A stretch of DNA of 64,000 bases from Rattus norvegicus (taxonomy: Eukaryota; Chordata; Mammalia; Rodentia; Muridae), in NCBI RefSeq assembly GCF_036323735.1, contig NC_086021.1, positions 160,304,976-160,368,975 of the forward strand. Reading direction: 5' to 3'. The notes beneath the pieces were generated by a model. It saw only the letters and a program-made list of their open reading frames with translations, searched no databases and was not told the DNA's origin. Of the stretch, positions 1-12,822 are shown piece after piece; the stretch's first letter is position 1; each line of letters begins with the position of its first letter. A program made the position numbers and the translations under genes.

Positions 1-1889
1 AAAACACCCATACAAATCAAGTCAACTTTTTAGAAGGCATTTGAGTATTTAGAAATAGAAAACTAGAAGCCAAGAAAAGATTTTTTTAAAGTCAAATATT
101 TGACAGCCAAAGCTGGTGACCACATGGGAAAATAGGCACTTAATTATACACTGCTTGAGGAAACGTAAAACGGTGCAAACACCTCTGAGAATAATTTATC
201 TGTATCTTTTATTGGCCTAGCATTCCCACCATTAGGAATTTACCCCTGGACATATTTCCAAAACTATCTTACAGATACTAGATTGTTTCTAGCAGCATTG
301 TAAACAACAACAACAACAGCAGCAACAAAGATGGTTCTAACCCATGTCTGCTGTCAGTTACTCCAAGATTCCTGGAAGAAGCTTAGTCCCAAGTGTAATA
401 GTGAAGTGACAGAACTGAAGTAGACAGGAACCTGCTGGAAGGTAATTAGGCCTTGGGGCTCTACCTTCGTGTTACAATACAGCTGCACTCAGGGAGTGGG
501 CGAGACCCACAGGACTGAGTTGGTTTCCTGTCCTGAGCCTGATGACTCCCAAATTTCTACATCCACCCCTTGCCTCTTGTATGTGTTTCCTGTTGTTATT
601 CCTTCCACCATGAGGTCTTTAAACAGATGCTGATGTCATAATCTTGAATCTCCGGAACTGGGAACTAGTAAAGATTCTTTAAAAATAAAGTGCCGAATTT
701 TTGTGTTTTGTTAAGCAACAGAAAAATAGACTAAGATAGAGATTATATGTTGAACTTTGACATAGCCATAGAGTGGAATGTGTAGCCTTAAGATGGAAAC
801 TTTCTTTTGATTAATTATAGTTTTTTTCCTTCACATTTTTGAAGGAGATTTGCTGATGTCCTTATGTCCCTTGAAAACAAGAGGATGTTTTTAGAGTTTT
901 GGTAGAATACTGCCTTCATACTCCAAGTGTTTCTTTGGCCAGGTATCATTTTTTTCCTTCATTTATCTTCTGGGAAAAAGCTCAATTAGTAAGATATAAA
1001 AAGCTGCCCTTTGTTCTATAAGAGAAAAGCAAACATACAGACTTCTATACTGTTACTGTAACCGGATATGATATGGCTAAGAATAACAATGCTGCACTCT
1101 GCTTCCCAAATAAGCTGAGTCCTTTGCTGTTCTTCAGTTTGGTGTTCAGTCTTCTCCTTGACCCTGATCTTTCACACTTTTTATTCACATTTATTTTTGC
1201 TTTTAGTGTGCTCACAGAAAGTTACAACACCTTAAGTAGCAGTTGAGTAGCAATGCTTATAAGCAAGCTACAGTCCAGCTCTACATCAAATTGGTCAAAG
1301 CTCCTCCAGTGTTTACAAAACACAATAGATAAGATGCTACACCAAAACACACCATGTAAAGACAACTAGAAAACAAAGCATTGTTTGTTTTAATAGTATC
1401 CCCCCCCCCCCAAACTACTTTATAACAGTAACCATTCCACTTATCACATCTTGGTTGAGTTTAAAAAGTCCAAAATGACTGCAATTTTCTAAAAATGGGT
1501 AGGATGGAACAGTCACAAAAATGTCCCTTTGGGGCCTGCACAGACTTAAGCCAGATGGTGTCCTAGTGCTGAGAGGAGGAGGTAGATGCAGGCCCCTCCC
1601 TTAGTCAAGAGGGCATCTCCAATTGACATTCGCTTGGGAAATTGTTTTTCTCCAATAGAGTATATTAACCACACTTCAGACTAGGTCTCATGCCTAGCAG
1701 TAGATGGATAGAACAAAAGTAACTCATTGGCATATTTGTTGGCCTTTTGTCTCATGGTGCTTTGTTAGGGCTTTTTCCTTTTTTCTTTTTCTTTGTTTTT
1801 CTGGTCTTTTGCTTATGCATTATGGATTCCAATATTGTGTTCTTATGGGTTTTATTTGTATGTGTCTGTTTTCTTTATTAAAAATTCTG
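1..1889. other. Unassigned AT-rich DNA, no gene seen
   Basis: I see no exon-like or repeat-family sequence here that I can name. There is a CAA/CAG-rich stretch near 305-330 and a run of 12 C at 1400-1411. The few short open frames look like chance. Confidence 0.5.
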
Positions 1890-2045
1890 GTTTGGCAGGA
1901 AGGTGGTGGTACACACCTTTAATCCCAGCTCATGGGAGGCAGAGGTAGATGATCTCTGTTAGTTTGAGGCCAGCCTGGTCTACACAAACTTCTAGGATAG
2001 CCATGCTACACAAAGAAACCCTGTCTCAAAAGCCCCCAAAAAATC
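1890..2045 (+). repeat. B1 SINE (7SL-derived)
   Basis: The sequence follows the B1 body: a diverged A-box region, then CACACCTTTAATCCCAGC, GAGGCAGAGG, and GTTTGAGGCCAGCCTGGTCT, ending in CCTGTCTCAAAA. Divergence is moderate. It is followed by an AAAC-rich simple stretch at about 2080-2130 that may be its decayed tail. B1 elements are non-coding retroposons mobilised by LINE-1. Confidence 0.85.
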
Positions 2046-3330
2046 TGCTTTGTATTGTTTGTTTTCAAAGGATGCAAAAAACAAACAAACAAACCCCAAA
2101 AAACAAAAACAAACAAACAAAAAAACCTCACTGATTGTGGTACTTTAAATAACAGTGGCCCCAATAGGCTCATATATTTAAATTCTTAGTCACTAGTGAG
2201 TAGAACTATTTGAAAGGATTAGAAGGATTAGGAAATGTGGAGTAAGTGTGTCATTAACATTAATGTCAGGTCCAATGTCTCCCTTTCAGCTTTCAGCTTA
2301 AGATGTAAAGCTCTCAGCTACTCCTCCAGAGCCTGCCTCCATGCCACCATGCTCCCTACCATCATGATAATGGACTGCACCTCTGAGCCTGTAACCAAGC
2401 CCCCCATTAAATGCATTGTAATAGTTGTCTTGGTCATGGCATCCCTTTACAGCAATAGAACAGTGACTAGACACTAATGAAAAAAAAAATAATGAAGGCA
2501 GAGGAAGGTTTCTAAGCTTTCTGACCAGTCATAATGGTAGTAACAACGATGTGATATGGGGACTAGAAGCAGGGTATTAAAGCATCCTGTTTAAAAAATG
2601 CAATAAAAACCCGACATCTTTAGAATTAAGGGTTGATTATATCTTCTAAGTAGTCCCATCTGATGATATTATTCTTTGGCATACAGGTTTTGTTTCAGAG
2701 TTGGAAATAAGAGCTTTTAAGGAAATAAGGGATGGGCATCGTTGGGGATTAGGCGTCACACCACAGACCACATGAACAATGATCTCAGTCAGACAGGGAT
2801 AGTTTATTGAACACACACCCTAAGACTGAATGATGAGGGCCGTAGCTCAGAATTCAGGGGCTGAGGCTACAACCCTAAACATTTTTCTGTGTCAGCTTAT
2901 GAGGGTTAACCACCCCCACCCCAAACCATAATGAGCTCATATGCAGGTGCTGGACGTTTTTCCTGGTGGTCCACTCTGACTCACCCCAGTTTAGACATAA
3001 CGGTTCATATTGAACTTTGATTTGATGGGTCCTACATAAATTTAAGAATTTAAGATTAACAAGCCACACACAGGACACAACAGGGTATATGGTCAGCAGT
3101 CACTGGCAGGCAAATTACAGCAACAATATGAAATAGTTGGCAGGCATGGAACAAAATGGCTACAGCTATGCTGGGGGAGCAAACCTCAACAGACATGGTG
3201 ATACATGACTGAAAGCCCAGTCCTCAGAGGCTGAGATAGGTCTCCAAATACAATATGCTTGGCTGTACAAAATGTTTCAAAATGATGCATAGCTTGACTA
3301 AACTTTACAGTGTTCACACGTGTCATGTTT
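2046..3330. other. Unassigned; AAAC-rich tract and a possible old LTR-like stretch
   Basis: Begins with an (AAAC)n-like tract. Around 2740-2880 there is a stretch (TAGTTTATTGAACACACACC and neighbours) of the kind seen in rodent LTRs, but I cannot assign a family. About 3195-3245 is faintly B1-like. No gene is seen. Confidence 0.35.
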
Positions 3331-3344
3331 AAGAAGTCCTTTAG

Positions 3345-3442
3345 TGGGGTTGGGGATTTAGCTCAGTGGTAGAGCACTTGCCTAGCAAGCGCAAGGCCCT
3401 GGGTTTGGTCCCCAGCTCCAAAAAAAAGAAGAAGAAGAAAAA
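3345..3442 (+). repeat. ID SINE (BC1/tRNA-Ala-derived) with target-site duplication
   Basis: Matches the ID core GGGGATTTAGCTCAGTGGTA through GGTCCCCAGCTC, followed by an A-rich tail with GAA interruptions. It is flanked by a perfect 14-bp direct repeat, AAGAAGTCCTTTAG, at 3331-3344 and 3443-3456. This is the signature of LINE-1-mediated insertion. High ID density is characteristic of rat. Confidence 0.95.
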
Positions 3443-3500
3443 AAGAAGTCCTTTAGGTTAGAAGTGATGAAAGTTTCTTAGTGATAGTAAAATGGTGTTT

Positions 3501-3918
3501 GTCTTAGTCACAGTTTCTATTGCAATTATGAAACACCATGAGTAAAAACAAACAAACAAAAAAATGGAAAGGAAAGGGTTTATTTGACTTACATTTCCCA
3601 TTGTAACCCATAACTGGGGGAATTCAGCATAGAAACTCAAACAGGGCAGGAACCTGGAGCAAGGAGCTGATGCAGAGGCCAGTGCTGCTTACTGGCTGGC
3701 CTCCCCCGCCTTGGTCAGCCTCTATTCTTCTAGAAAACAGGACCAGCCCAGGGTTGGCCCTACCACCAATGGCCTGGGTCCTTCCACATCAATCTCTAAG
3801 AAAATTCCCTTCGGGCTTGTCTAGAGGCTGACCTTATGGAGGCATTTTCTCATTTGAGGCGCCCTACTCTCAGATGACTAGTTTGTTGTCATGCTGACAT
3901 AAAACTAAGCAGCACACT
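3501..3918. repeat. Rodent medium-reiterated repeat (family not assigned)
   Basis: A familiar rodent interspersed repeat running from about GTCTTAGTCACAGTTTCTAT to TGACATAAAACTAAGCAGCA. Internal landmarks are AACTCAAACAGGGCAGGAAC and GGAGGCATTTTCTCA. The same family recurs in opposite orientation at about 5800-6000 and 25815-26215. I recognise it as a common rodent repeat but will not commit to a database family name. Confidence 0.6.
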
Positions 3919-4025
3919 GTTTTATACTTTTTTATTTTGCTCAAAAATTTTAAGTTGTCAGTAAGTACAATTGAATGTATTGTGAAAAACAATATCTTGA
4001 AGTCTCTAAACATGGGGAATAACTT

Positions 4026-4117
4026 TCTCCCTCCCTCCCTCCCTCCCTCCCTCCCTCCCTCCCACCCTCCCTCCCTCCCTCCCTCCCTCCCTCCCACCCT
4101 CCCTCCCTCCCTCCCTT
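4026..4117. repeat. (CCCT)n microsatellite
   Basis: About 23 tetranucleotide units, with two CCCA interruptions that divide the tract into three runs. The complementary strand is GGGA/GGGT-rich, so it could form G-quadruplexes. Confidence 0.95.
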
Positions 4118-5799
4118 TTGGGGGTGGAGGCTGCTCATTTCATCAAACACAGGGCTTTGTGCATGCTTGTCATATAACGTCCTGTGTTTAATGCAGGGAT
4201 AGCCACTGAGAAGACAGTGAATAGAGCCACAGGTTAATGACAGGGATATAATATGAAAGCATGGGGCTATGAAAAGGGGGTTCAAGTCCAAGGGATAAAT
4301 CACTACAGTGGGATGGTCCAAGTGGAAAGCAACCCTTATTCAGGACACTTATGTGAGTTGAACACAAGGACCAGAGGCATCCATCACAGAGGCCAAGGCT
4401 GTCATCTACGTATCTAACAGTAGATACGACTGAAGAGGCCTCTGGGAAAGGATGTACTGATGCACAGTAGGATCCTGGGTATCCTGTCCAGCCTGACAGT
4501 GAACTGTTTGTTGAAACATTGGTTCCAGTCACACTAGATCCATCATTGCTTGAGACTGATTCTGCATCATAAGAGTCTCATTCTCACTCTGTTTTATTAA
4601 TTTCTGGAAAGGTTGAGTCTTTTATAACACTGGGTGACTGCTCGTATCATGTGAAATGTATTTGTTCTTTGTCCTAGTTACAGAGTCCCCTTAATCCCTT
4701 ACTACCTTGATAGGAATGTTTTCTTACTCATAATAGTCCCACTTTGATCACATCTTAATTTATATTATTCCACAGATAGCTTCAGGGAAGGCTAGGAAAC
4801 ACATAGAGCAAATGATTAGAATGCGGAAGGTGGAGTCCTCGGACTCACTCTTATCATGGAAGAGGGCAGATTAATCTCTAGAAAAATTATGATAACACTC
4901 AGATGGCCCCCACAGTGCTGTGTGAGTATAAGTTACTGTCATGAGGCCAGACCACCCAAATGTCTGATCGAATGGCCGTTTCCTTCCAGAAACCTCTCTC
5001 ATCTCAGTTATTCTGGGTCTATCTGTCCAAGGTCTCAAAGAATTCTGTGACCATCAGAGTCAATTTGAACCAGCAGGGGAAGCTCAGAGGAGGAGAGGCC
5101 CAGGAATATCACAGAGGAAGCAACCACTACCTTCACCATGTGGGTCAAGAAATGTGTCTCTAACCTCTCTCTCTTTCTCACCTGACCCTAGGAGTGTCCA
5201 AGAGCTGCATAGTTGTCCTTCCCTAGTCCTTGCAATGCCACCGCCAGACCTGTGTGAGGACTTCAGATATACCCTCTGAGGATTCTCTTCTTCTCCCCCA
5301 GGATTTACAACATCCCATTTAGGTTGTTTGTTCCTTCTCTCTAGTCATGGTCAATGATGCTGTAGTTTAGAATAACAGCTGAATAACTCTGGGTTCCAGG
5401 CATCCTGACCTACATGGCTCTAATCACCAAATGAAGGAGGACCTGGGCTAACAACTTTCACCAGAACTGACTATCATGTGACAAGAACAGACCAGAGTTG
5501 GGAATGCTGAAGAAATGAACCCCTGCCCTAAACCCTATTCAGAGATTCTCTAGACTGCCTGCCCTTGAATGCACTACCTTCTCTGCCTTCCATGATCCAA
5601 CTTGGAGCAGAAGCGGCTGACAGATCCCAGGGATCCTACCAACTGGTGACAGTGCTTGTGTGTCCCATCCCTGTGTGTACTGACTGCCTGGATTTCTGCT
5701 CAAGCATCTCAGCAGTACACATGATGCCCCAGATGTCTTTCCAAGGTGATCCCCGCTGATGTAAGATCAGCTGAGCTGTTGTCCTCAAAGGCTTTGTGC
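4118..5799. other. Unassigned DNA, no gene seen
   Basis: No family-level similarity recognised on either strand. Short open frames (about 60-115 codons) have no recognisable domains and overlap each other. Confidence 0.4.
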
Positions 5800-6000
5800 T
5801 CTATAGTTTTATGTCAACTTGATATAAGCTAAAGTCACCTGAGAGGAGGGAGTCTCAAGTTAGAAAATGCTTCCATAAAATGTGGCTGTGGCAAGCCTAT
5901 AAGACGTTTTATTTATTAATGATTGATAGGGAGGGCCTGGTCCATTATAGATGATGTCATTCCCTAGGCTGTCCTGGGTTCTCAGCTGGTTAGCCTGCTG
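5800..6000. repeat. Rodent medium-reiterated repeat, partial, opposite orientation to 3501-3918
   Basis: Contains the reverse complement of the family seen at 3501-3918. Landmarks are TTATGTCAACTTGATATAAGC, GAGAGGAGGGAGTCTCAAGT and AAAATGCTTCCATAAAATG. It is truncated, with an unrelated GC-rich block following. Confidence 0.6.
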
Positions 6001-6621
6001 GCTCTCCTACTGTGATGCCCTTGGGGCTGGCTCACCAGCAATCCCACAACCAAGGCCAGATCTACTGTGCTGCCCAGGCAAGGCACAGGGCCCTTTCTCC
6101 TGAGTTTTGCAGCAGGTGATGGACAGGACCAGCTCTCTGACTCTCATGACCCCAGGACCAGTTCCCTCACACTGACACCCTTGGGGCTTGCTCACCCGCC
6201 ATTATGGTCAACTCTGCTCTGCTGCCCAGAGGAGATGCAAGGTCAGCTCTCCTGTCTGCCACTTGTGTTGAGGCAGAAGAGAGGAAAGTGAATCCCGCCC
6301 TCGACTACACTATTACATAGCAGACAAGACAGAGGGACAGTTCTCCTGAGCTAACCCCTTCAGGGCATCATGGTTTGCTCACCTGTAGTCCCCTCAATCC
6401 AGGGCCAGCTCTACAATGCTGCCCAGGTCAAGCGCAAGGCCTGCTCTCCTGCATGCTGCAGCTGGTGATAGGGACAGCTATTTGGGACAGCTCTTCTATT
6501 TTCATGACTGCAGGGCTAGGTCTCCCACCTGCTGCAAGTGGTTGGGAAGAGTGGGAAGGAGGGTGTCCCTCTCTTATCCTTGCCACAGCACAGGAGACAA
6601 GTGGCACAGCCAGCTCTCTCA
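6001..6621. repeat. GC-rich block with internal degenerate repeats (CAGCTCTCCTG, CTGCCCAGG)
   Basis: Motifs such as CTGCCCAGG, CCAGCTCTCTGACTCTCATGA, and CCTTGGGGCTGGCTCACC recur every 60-200 bases. This resembles a known type of rodent GC-rich interspersed tandem repeat (MurSatRep1-like, by recollection). Possible short open frames on both strands come from the repeat composition and are not genes. Confidence 0.4.
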
Positions 6622-7735
6622 CACCCATATTCTTTTTTTTTTCATTTTTATTGGTTATTTTATTTATTTACATTTCAAATGTTGCCTCCCTTTCTGGTTT
6701 CCCCTCCACAAGCCCCCACCCCATTATATCCCCTCTCACCCTGCCTCTATGAGGGTACTTCTCCACCCACTGACCCACTCCTACCTCACCCATTCACCAT
6801 CCCCCTACAATGGAGGGCATCAAGCCTCCACAGGACTAAGGGCCTTACCTCCCATTGATTTCAGATAAGGCCATCTTCTGCTACATATGTAGTTGGAGAC
6901 ATGAGTCCCTCCATATATACTCTTTGGTTGGCGCTTTAGTATCTGGGAGATCTAGGGGGTCCAGTTAGTTGATATTGTTCTCCCTATGGGGTTGCAATTC
7001 CCTTCAGTGCCTTCATTCCTTTCCCTAATTCTTCCATTGGGGTACCCGGGCTCAGTCTGATGGTTGGCTATGAGTCTGTACCTGTATTAGTCAGGTGCAG
7101 GCAGAGCCTCTCAGGGGACAGCTATACCAGGCTCCTGTCAGCAAGCACTTCTTAGCATCAGCAATAGTGTCAGAGTTTGGTATCTGTGGATGGAATGAAT
7201 CCCAAGGTGGGGCAGTCCCTGGATGGCCTTTGCTTCAGCTTCAGTCTCTGCATTTCCATTAGAGAAGAACAATTCTGGGTTAAAAATTTCGAGATGCGTG
7301 AGTGACCCCATCCCTCCACTGGGGGCCATGTCTATCTGCTGGAGGCGATCTCTTCAGGTTCTATTTCTGCACTGTTTCAGCTAATGTCATCCCCATTGGG
7401 TCCTGGGAGCCCCTCTCATCCCTGGTATCTGGGACTTTCTAGTGGGTCCCCAGTTTCCCACACCTCCACTGCTATTTATTTCTACTCCTTCTGACTCTCT
7501 GGACTTCTTTCCTGTTTCTTCCCATACCTGATCCTGCCACTCCCCTTTTTTACTCCCCCTCTCATCTCCCACCCAAGCCCCTCCTTCCCTCTGCCACTCG
7601 TGACTATTTTGTTCCCCTTCTAAGTGGGTTTGAAGCTATACTTGGACCTTCCTTCTTGTTAAGCTTCTTATGGTCTGTGAGTTGTATCATGTACCCATTA
7701 GCTTTTGGGCTAATATCTACTTATCAGTGAGTAGT
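6622..7735 (-). mobile_element. LINE-1 3' end (3' UTR and last bases of ORF2)
   Basis: Read on the minus strand, this is a LINE-1 3' UTR. Its 3' tail lies at 6622-6680 (reads ACATTTCAAATGTTGCC on plus). It runs through a polypurine-rich UTR to the ORF2 terminus near 7715-7735 (CTAATATCTACTTATCAGTGAGT). It abuts a plus-strand LINE-1 5' part at about 7741, so this may be a single inverted insertion or two elements. Confidence 0.85.
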
Positions 7736-7876
7736 TAACTACCACTGGAGGGCACCCTAGACCCCATCTCATACCCACAGACAGCCTGACCCAAGGAAGC
7801 TCAACATAACCAGGCTCACAGGAGGGACAGGCGCCAGTAAGAGACAGAAAGGCCAGTTAACACCAGAGGTAACCAG

Positions 7877-8898
7877 ATGGCGAGAGGCAAACACAGGAAC
7901 CTAAGCAACAGAAACCAAGGCCACTTGGCATCCTCAGAGCCCAGTTCTCCCGCCACAGCAAGCTTTGGATACCCCAACACATCTAAAAAGCAAGATTCTG
8001 ATCTAAAATCTCATCTCATGAAGATGATAGAGGATTTTAAGAAGGACATAAATAACTCCCTTAAAGAAATACAGGAGAACACAGGTAAACAGGTAGAAGC
8101 CCTTAAAGAGGAAACACATAAATCCCTTAAAGAAATTCAGGAAAACAGTCAAACAGGTAAATAAATTGGAAGAAAAAACCCATCCAGGAATCAAAAAAGG
8201 AAATAGAAACAATAAAGAAATCACCAAAGGAGACAACCCTGAAGCTGGAAAACCTAGGAAAAAGATCAGGACTCACAGATGCTTACCAACACAATACAAC
8301 AGACAGAAGAGACACTCTTGGAGGTAGAAGATACCATAGAAGAAAGACATTGACACAACAGTCAAAGAAAATGCAAAGTGCAAAAAGCTCCTAACCTAAA
8401 AGATCCAAGAAACCCAGGACACAATGAAAGACCAAACCTAAGAATAACAGGTATAAAAGAGAGTAAAGATTCCCAACTCAAAGGGCCAGTCAACATCTTC
8501 AACAAAATTATAGAAGAAAACTTCCCTAACCTAAAGAAAGAGATGCCCATAAACGTACAAGAAGCCTACAGAACGCCAAGTAGATTGTACCAGAAAAGAA
8601 ATTCCTCCCATCACACAAAAAAAATCAAAACACCAAATCCACAGAACAAGGAAAGAATATTAAAAGCGGTAAAGGAAAAAGGTCAAGTAACATAAAGGCA
8701 GACCTAACATAATTACACCAGACTTCTCAAAAGAGACTCCAAAAGCCAGAAGATCTTGGGCAGATGTCACACAAACCCTAAGAGAACAAAAATGCCAGCC
8801 TAGGCTACTATACTCTCAATCACCATAGATGGAGAAACAAGATATTCCATGACAAAACCAAATTTAAACAATATCTTTCCATGAATCCATCTCTATAG
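7877..8898 (+). pseudogene. LINE-1 ORF1 (RNA-binding coiled-coil protein), frameshifted
   Basis: ORF1p is the nucleic-acid chaperone that coats LINE-1 RNA. The start MARGKHRNLSNRNQGHLASS is the usual rodent ORF1 N-terminus. It is followed by a coiled-coil segment with repeated KEIQEN/KSLKE heptads. The first frame stops after 95 codons at 8164. A second frame (8378-8695) carries the conserved GPVNIFNKIIEENFPNLKKE and NKERILKAVKEKGQVT segments. The C-terminus is readable to NPSL-stop at 8896-8898 only through further frame changes. Not functional. Confidence 0.85.
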
Positions 8899-9040
8899 AA
8901 GATAAAGAAAACTCCAACACAAGGAGGGAGACTACACCCAAGAAAAATTAATCTCACAACAAACCCAAAATATGAGAACCACACAAATATAATTCCACCT
9001 CTAACAAGAATAACAGGAAGCAACAATTGTTGGTTCTTAA

Positions 9041-9042
<2 letters not shown>

Positions 9043-9090
<48 letters not shown>
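9043..9090. repeat. (TC)n microsatellite inside LINE-1 ORF2 start
   Basis: 24 uninterrupted TC units. The LINE-1 at 52236-52250 has only TCTCTC at the homologous place (before AACATCAATG), so the tract expanded from a short seed in the element. Confidence 0.95.
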
Positions 9091-9093
<3 letters not shown>

Positions 9094-9146
9094 ATCAATG
9101 GACTCAATTTCCTGATAAAAAGACATAGGCTAAGAGCCTGAATAAA

Positions 9147-11289
9147 TACTCATATTCTTGGGACCAGCTCTCCCTCAACTAAGTACCACAGCTGGCTATG
9201 GGTAGGGTCAGTAATCCTGTTCTTGCAAGGCCAAGTCTCTCAAGATACCTTTGTGATGGGTGGGACCAGTTCTGTACAGCTGTCAGACCCCACCATGCCT
9301 GGCAGCTCAGACAAGAGATATCTGTCTGGCCTTTGGTGTTAACAAACCCTTGCTACTGCATGGCCATGGATCCAGATGTGGCTGGTTTTGGATAGGCCAG
9401 GACCCTACCATGGTCCCAGGTGGTACCACTGGCTACTCAAATCAGGCAGTTCCTTACTACCCTCAAGTCTCCAGTTCTGCCTCTTTTCATTGTGCCCACA
9501 TGGTTCTATTTCTCTTTCTCTTCCATTTCTCCACTACTTACTTGTTCCTCTTAGTGATGTCCAGGGTCTGTGAGTGTCTGGGGTTGTCTCAGGAGTGCTA
9601 TGCCCTGCTTTTGCATTGTGGCACTAGGTAGGGTTCATCTTGAGCGTGGTCTGCACCCCCAGGCCTTTGCAGCACCAGATTGGTGGTTGTCTCTGGCAGT
9701 TCCCTAGTACCAGACTGGTGGTCGCCTCAGGGTTGCTCTTTTTCAGGGATTGTCAGGCTACTGATTGTTCAGATGCTCATAGATCAGAACACTCAACATA
9801 GACATAGCCCATCTCCTCTCTGCCAGCTACTGATACTCATGTGACACAGCAGCCACATCTGCACTGTTTCTGCACACTGGACCCTTATACTCTTAACCTG
9901 CTTAATTGACATAGTTGTAGGTAACTCTCGTGCAGATTATTTTCAACAGAACCTGACTAACTCAAAGGCAGCTGCATCACCAGAAAACTCATCCCAGGAA
10001 AAGCTGGTCCCTGGAGCAGCCTAAAGTGCTCGCAGAAAGCTCAGCTGCCTGAACAGCCTCTCTACTACACTTGTTCTGCTTCTGTAACTTGGGAGAGGGT
10101 CTCACAAACCTTCTAAGTTTCAGAAGCATCCTGAACTTCATAAATCTTATTTACTTTTTGTGTCTAATAACCTTTCTCCTCTTTCTCTGGAGTAATCTTT
10201 CAGTTTAGAAGAAAGAGCTATACAACACATGTTGACTCATTTCCCAAGGTCATAGTGTTTTTCAGAGGGCTGTGGGCTATACCAAGACACACTTTATTCA
10301 TTGGTAAGTCCTTATTGTCTGGGGGGGGGGATGGATAGTTGGCAATCAATCAACCATAGAACTATGGTTGATGAGACTGAGTGCTACACCCCTGGGTTTT
10401 CTTACAATATGAATATCCTGGTCTCATAGGATAGGAATGCCAACACAACATGGATGAAGTGTGCAAGGTGCCAAACTGATGTGTGTGGGATATGAGTTTC
10501 CTGATCCAGTTTCCATTGAGTGATCCAGATTTCAGACAGATGGTGCAGAAGCTGCAACTTCCCTAAGATATTCCTGCAGAGGCCTAGAGCACGGAGATGT
10601 TGGAAGACTCCGTTTCCACAATGCCATGAGGGGTATCAGGCTAGAGCTGTAGGGTAGGGGTGGCAGGGCTAGCCAGGAAAACATATTCTCAGTACAACTG
10701 TCATTCTATGACTTTTACTCTAAAGATAAAATGGTCCCAGAAAAGACCCAACACAATCTCAGTCTACTTAACAGAAAGGCTTCCAATCCCCATTCTGCTG
10801 GTCATTGAGGGGTCCGGCAGATGGCCCAGAAGCTGGCCAATGTCCTGATAAGAAAGGCAGTTAAAATTACCAACATACTGTAAACACATACACACTACAT
10901 AAATGTAATAAAAAGTTTTAAACAGAAAAGCGTCTGTTAACACTAAAATGATGAACATTACTGACAAAGTTAAATACAGTGCATGGAAACAGAGGTTTAC
11001 ACTTTGTTTAGAAGATGAAAGATTATTATGATATTAATTCTCCCCAGGGGAGATATGTATTTATTTATTTATTTAATAAACAAATTTATTTATTTGCAGT
11101 TTTATTTGTTTATGTGTATATTTGAATGCATGCCTGTTGATCTTTGTCAAATACACATATATATTGGTGCATGTGGAGGCAATCCCTGGTTTTGATCCTC
11201 AGGAATTATATGACAAGTAAGGTAATTGGCCAGCACTGGAGATATGCATGGCAAGCACATTATTAGGTGAACTATTTCCCTAACTCCCA
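9147..11289. other. Unassigned DNA; possible SINE-like remnant near the end
   Basis: No gene seen. A G9-10 run lies at about 10321-10330. Around 11050-11289 is an AT-rich stretch with (TTTA)n and a degenerate B-type SINE look (GGTTTTGATCCTCAGGA), too diverged to name. The sequence TCCAG/CAGATGG.CCAGAAGCTG occurs at about 10530 and 10815, a weak local repeat. Confidence 0.35.
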
Positions 11290-11630
11290 GTCTTTTTTTT
11301 AACAGATACATAAATATACATTTGGTTTATCCATTAACTAACATTTGGGTTATTTTGAACCTTCTATCAATTATGAATAGTTGTACCATGAATGTTCATG
11401 GACAGAGTGAAGGTGTTTTCAATCTTCCCAAGCATATCCTTGGAATAAAAATTGCTGTGTCATGGGATAATTCTATTTAAGCTTTCTGAAGATTTACCTG
11501 ACCTTTCACAACATGCTAAATTTAGCACATTAAGTTTCTACTAGCAACACTGTAAAGGTTCCAGTGACTCTGCATCCTCACTAACACCTGTTGCTATCGG
11601 TTTAACCTGGTAGGTTTTAGTACAGTTTTT
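11290..11630 (-). mobile_element. Ancient LINE-1 fragment
   Basis: Reads as the minus strand of an old mammalian LINE-1 ORF2 3' region. Landmarks on the plus strand are TTTATCCATTAACTAACATTTGGGT, GTCATGGGATAATTCTATTT, GCAACACTGTAAAGGTTCCAG and TGCATCCTCACTAACACCTG. It is much more diverged than the rodent-specific copies in this window. Confidence 0.65.
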
Positions 11631-12760
11631 GTGACAATAAGCCTACAGCGAATGAAGATTCCTGTGTCCCTCACAGTATCACTCAGATACCATGGGCAAG
11701 CTCACCCTCTGGTCAGTCACAGGTCCTGCTCATCACAGGTTTCAGGAGACAACACACTGCACATGCTGTCTTTCTTTTGGTTGTTACACCCTCCTTCTCA
11801 AGGAGACAATGCTTCCCAAATGGTGTCCCCCCAGAGAGCAGCAGCAGCCACAGCAGAAGCACTTGGATCCAGTTACAAATGAAAATCTTTGCACTTCATT
11901 TCAGGTCTAAGAAACTAGAACCTTGAATGGAAACCAATCTCTGATTTCAGATGTTTCTGTTGGTTGTTCAAGTTCAGGGCAAGATAGTGGATTACTGATC
12001 ATTAGATGGATGACAGTGTCACAGGAAAGAATTTATTTTGGGGTTTCAGGCTGATTGAATGATGCTATTTAGCCCAGGATAGACCTAAACTCCTAGTTCT
12101 TCCTGCCTGTCTCTCAAGTGATGAAATCACAGTTGTTCACCATCATTTTTGACTTCACACTTTTTCAGAAATGTTCAGTCATATAATCCCTGAAGAGATG
12201 TTTGGGTTGGACACTTTCTAGTAAATCAGGACACTGGACATGAAATATGCACAATTATTTTGGCCATAGAAACTCCAGTAAAGCAGGAATTTTAAACATC
12301 ATCCGGAAATGGCTAGTGACATAATTTCCCTCACACAACTGTCCCAAACTTTCCCTGCCATTGTAAAGTCCAAGAGCATGCTGCCATATTCACCGAACTT
12401 ACTGTGATGTCTTGGAGGCTCCTTGCCACTTCTTGCCACTTCCTCTAACTTGAGCTGATTTGCAGAGCCTTGAGGTTTCTTCTGGATTGAACTGCCATTG
12501 CTGATTCACAAATGGTACTTGGCAGTGGATCAAACAAACACTCTGGTTGTGTGTAAACCGAACTGCTGATCTCCTGACAACAACAATTGGAATCACACCA
12601 AAGAACTATTTCTAAACAGGCCCATATCGTTCTTTGGCCTATTAACCTCCCCATTTCACTAGCTCAGGTGGATGGTGTGCTAGAGGAGAGGTTAAAGTAT
12701 TTAAAAATGCATATAAAGTAGGTTTTTAAAAATCTAATCCTACAGTTACAGACACAATGG
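11631..12760. other. Unassigned DNA with a decayed B1-like stretch
   Basis: About 12040-12150 reads like a heavily diverged B1 on the minus strand (AGCCCAGGATAGACCTAAACTC, CTTCCTGCCTGTC). The rest has no recognisable gene or repeat. Confidence 0.4.

Positions 12761-12821
<61 letters not shown>
12761..12821. repeat. (TA)n microsatellite
   Basis: About 30 uninterrupted TA dinucleotides. Confidence 0.97.

Positions 12822-12822
<1 letters not shown>

Larger units (their letters stand above)
7741..9146 (+). mobile_element. LINE-1 5' part: end of 5' UTR, ORF1, start of ORF2
   Basis: Contains about 135 bp of 5' UTR-like sequence, the whole ORF1 (degenerate) and the first bases of ORF2 (ACATCAATGGACTCAATTTC, CATAGGCTAA). 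Sequence similarity stops near 9146. Rodent LINE-1s are autonomous retrotransposons; this copy is dead. Confidence 0.85.

Noticed and set aside
3950..4321. Open frames with GGREGGRE or SLPPSLPP repeats
   Set aside because: Produced by the CCCT microsatellite on each strand.
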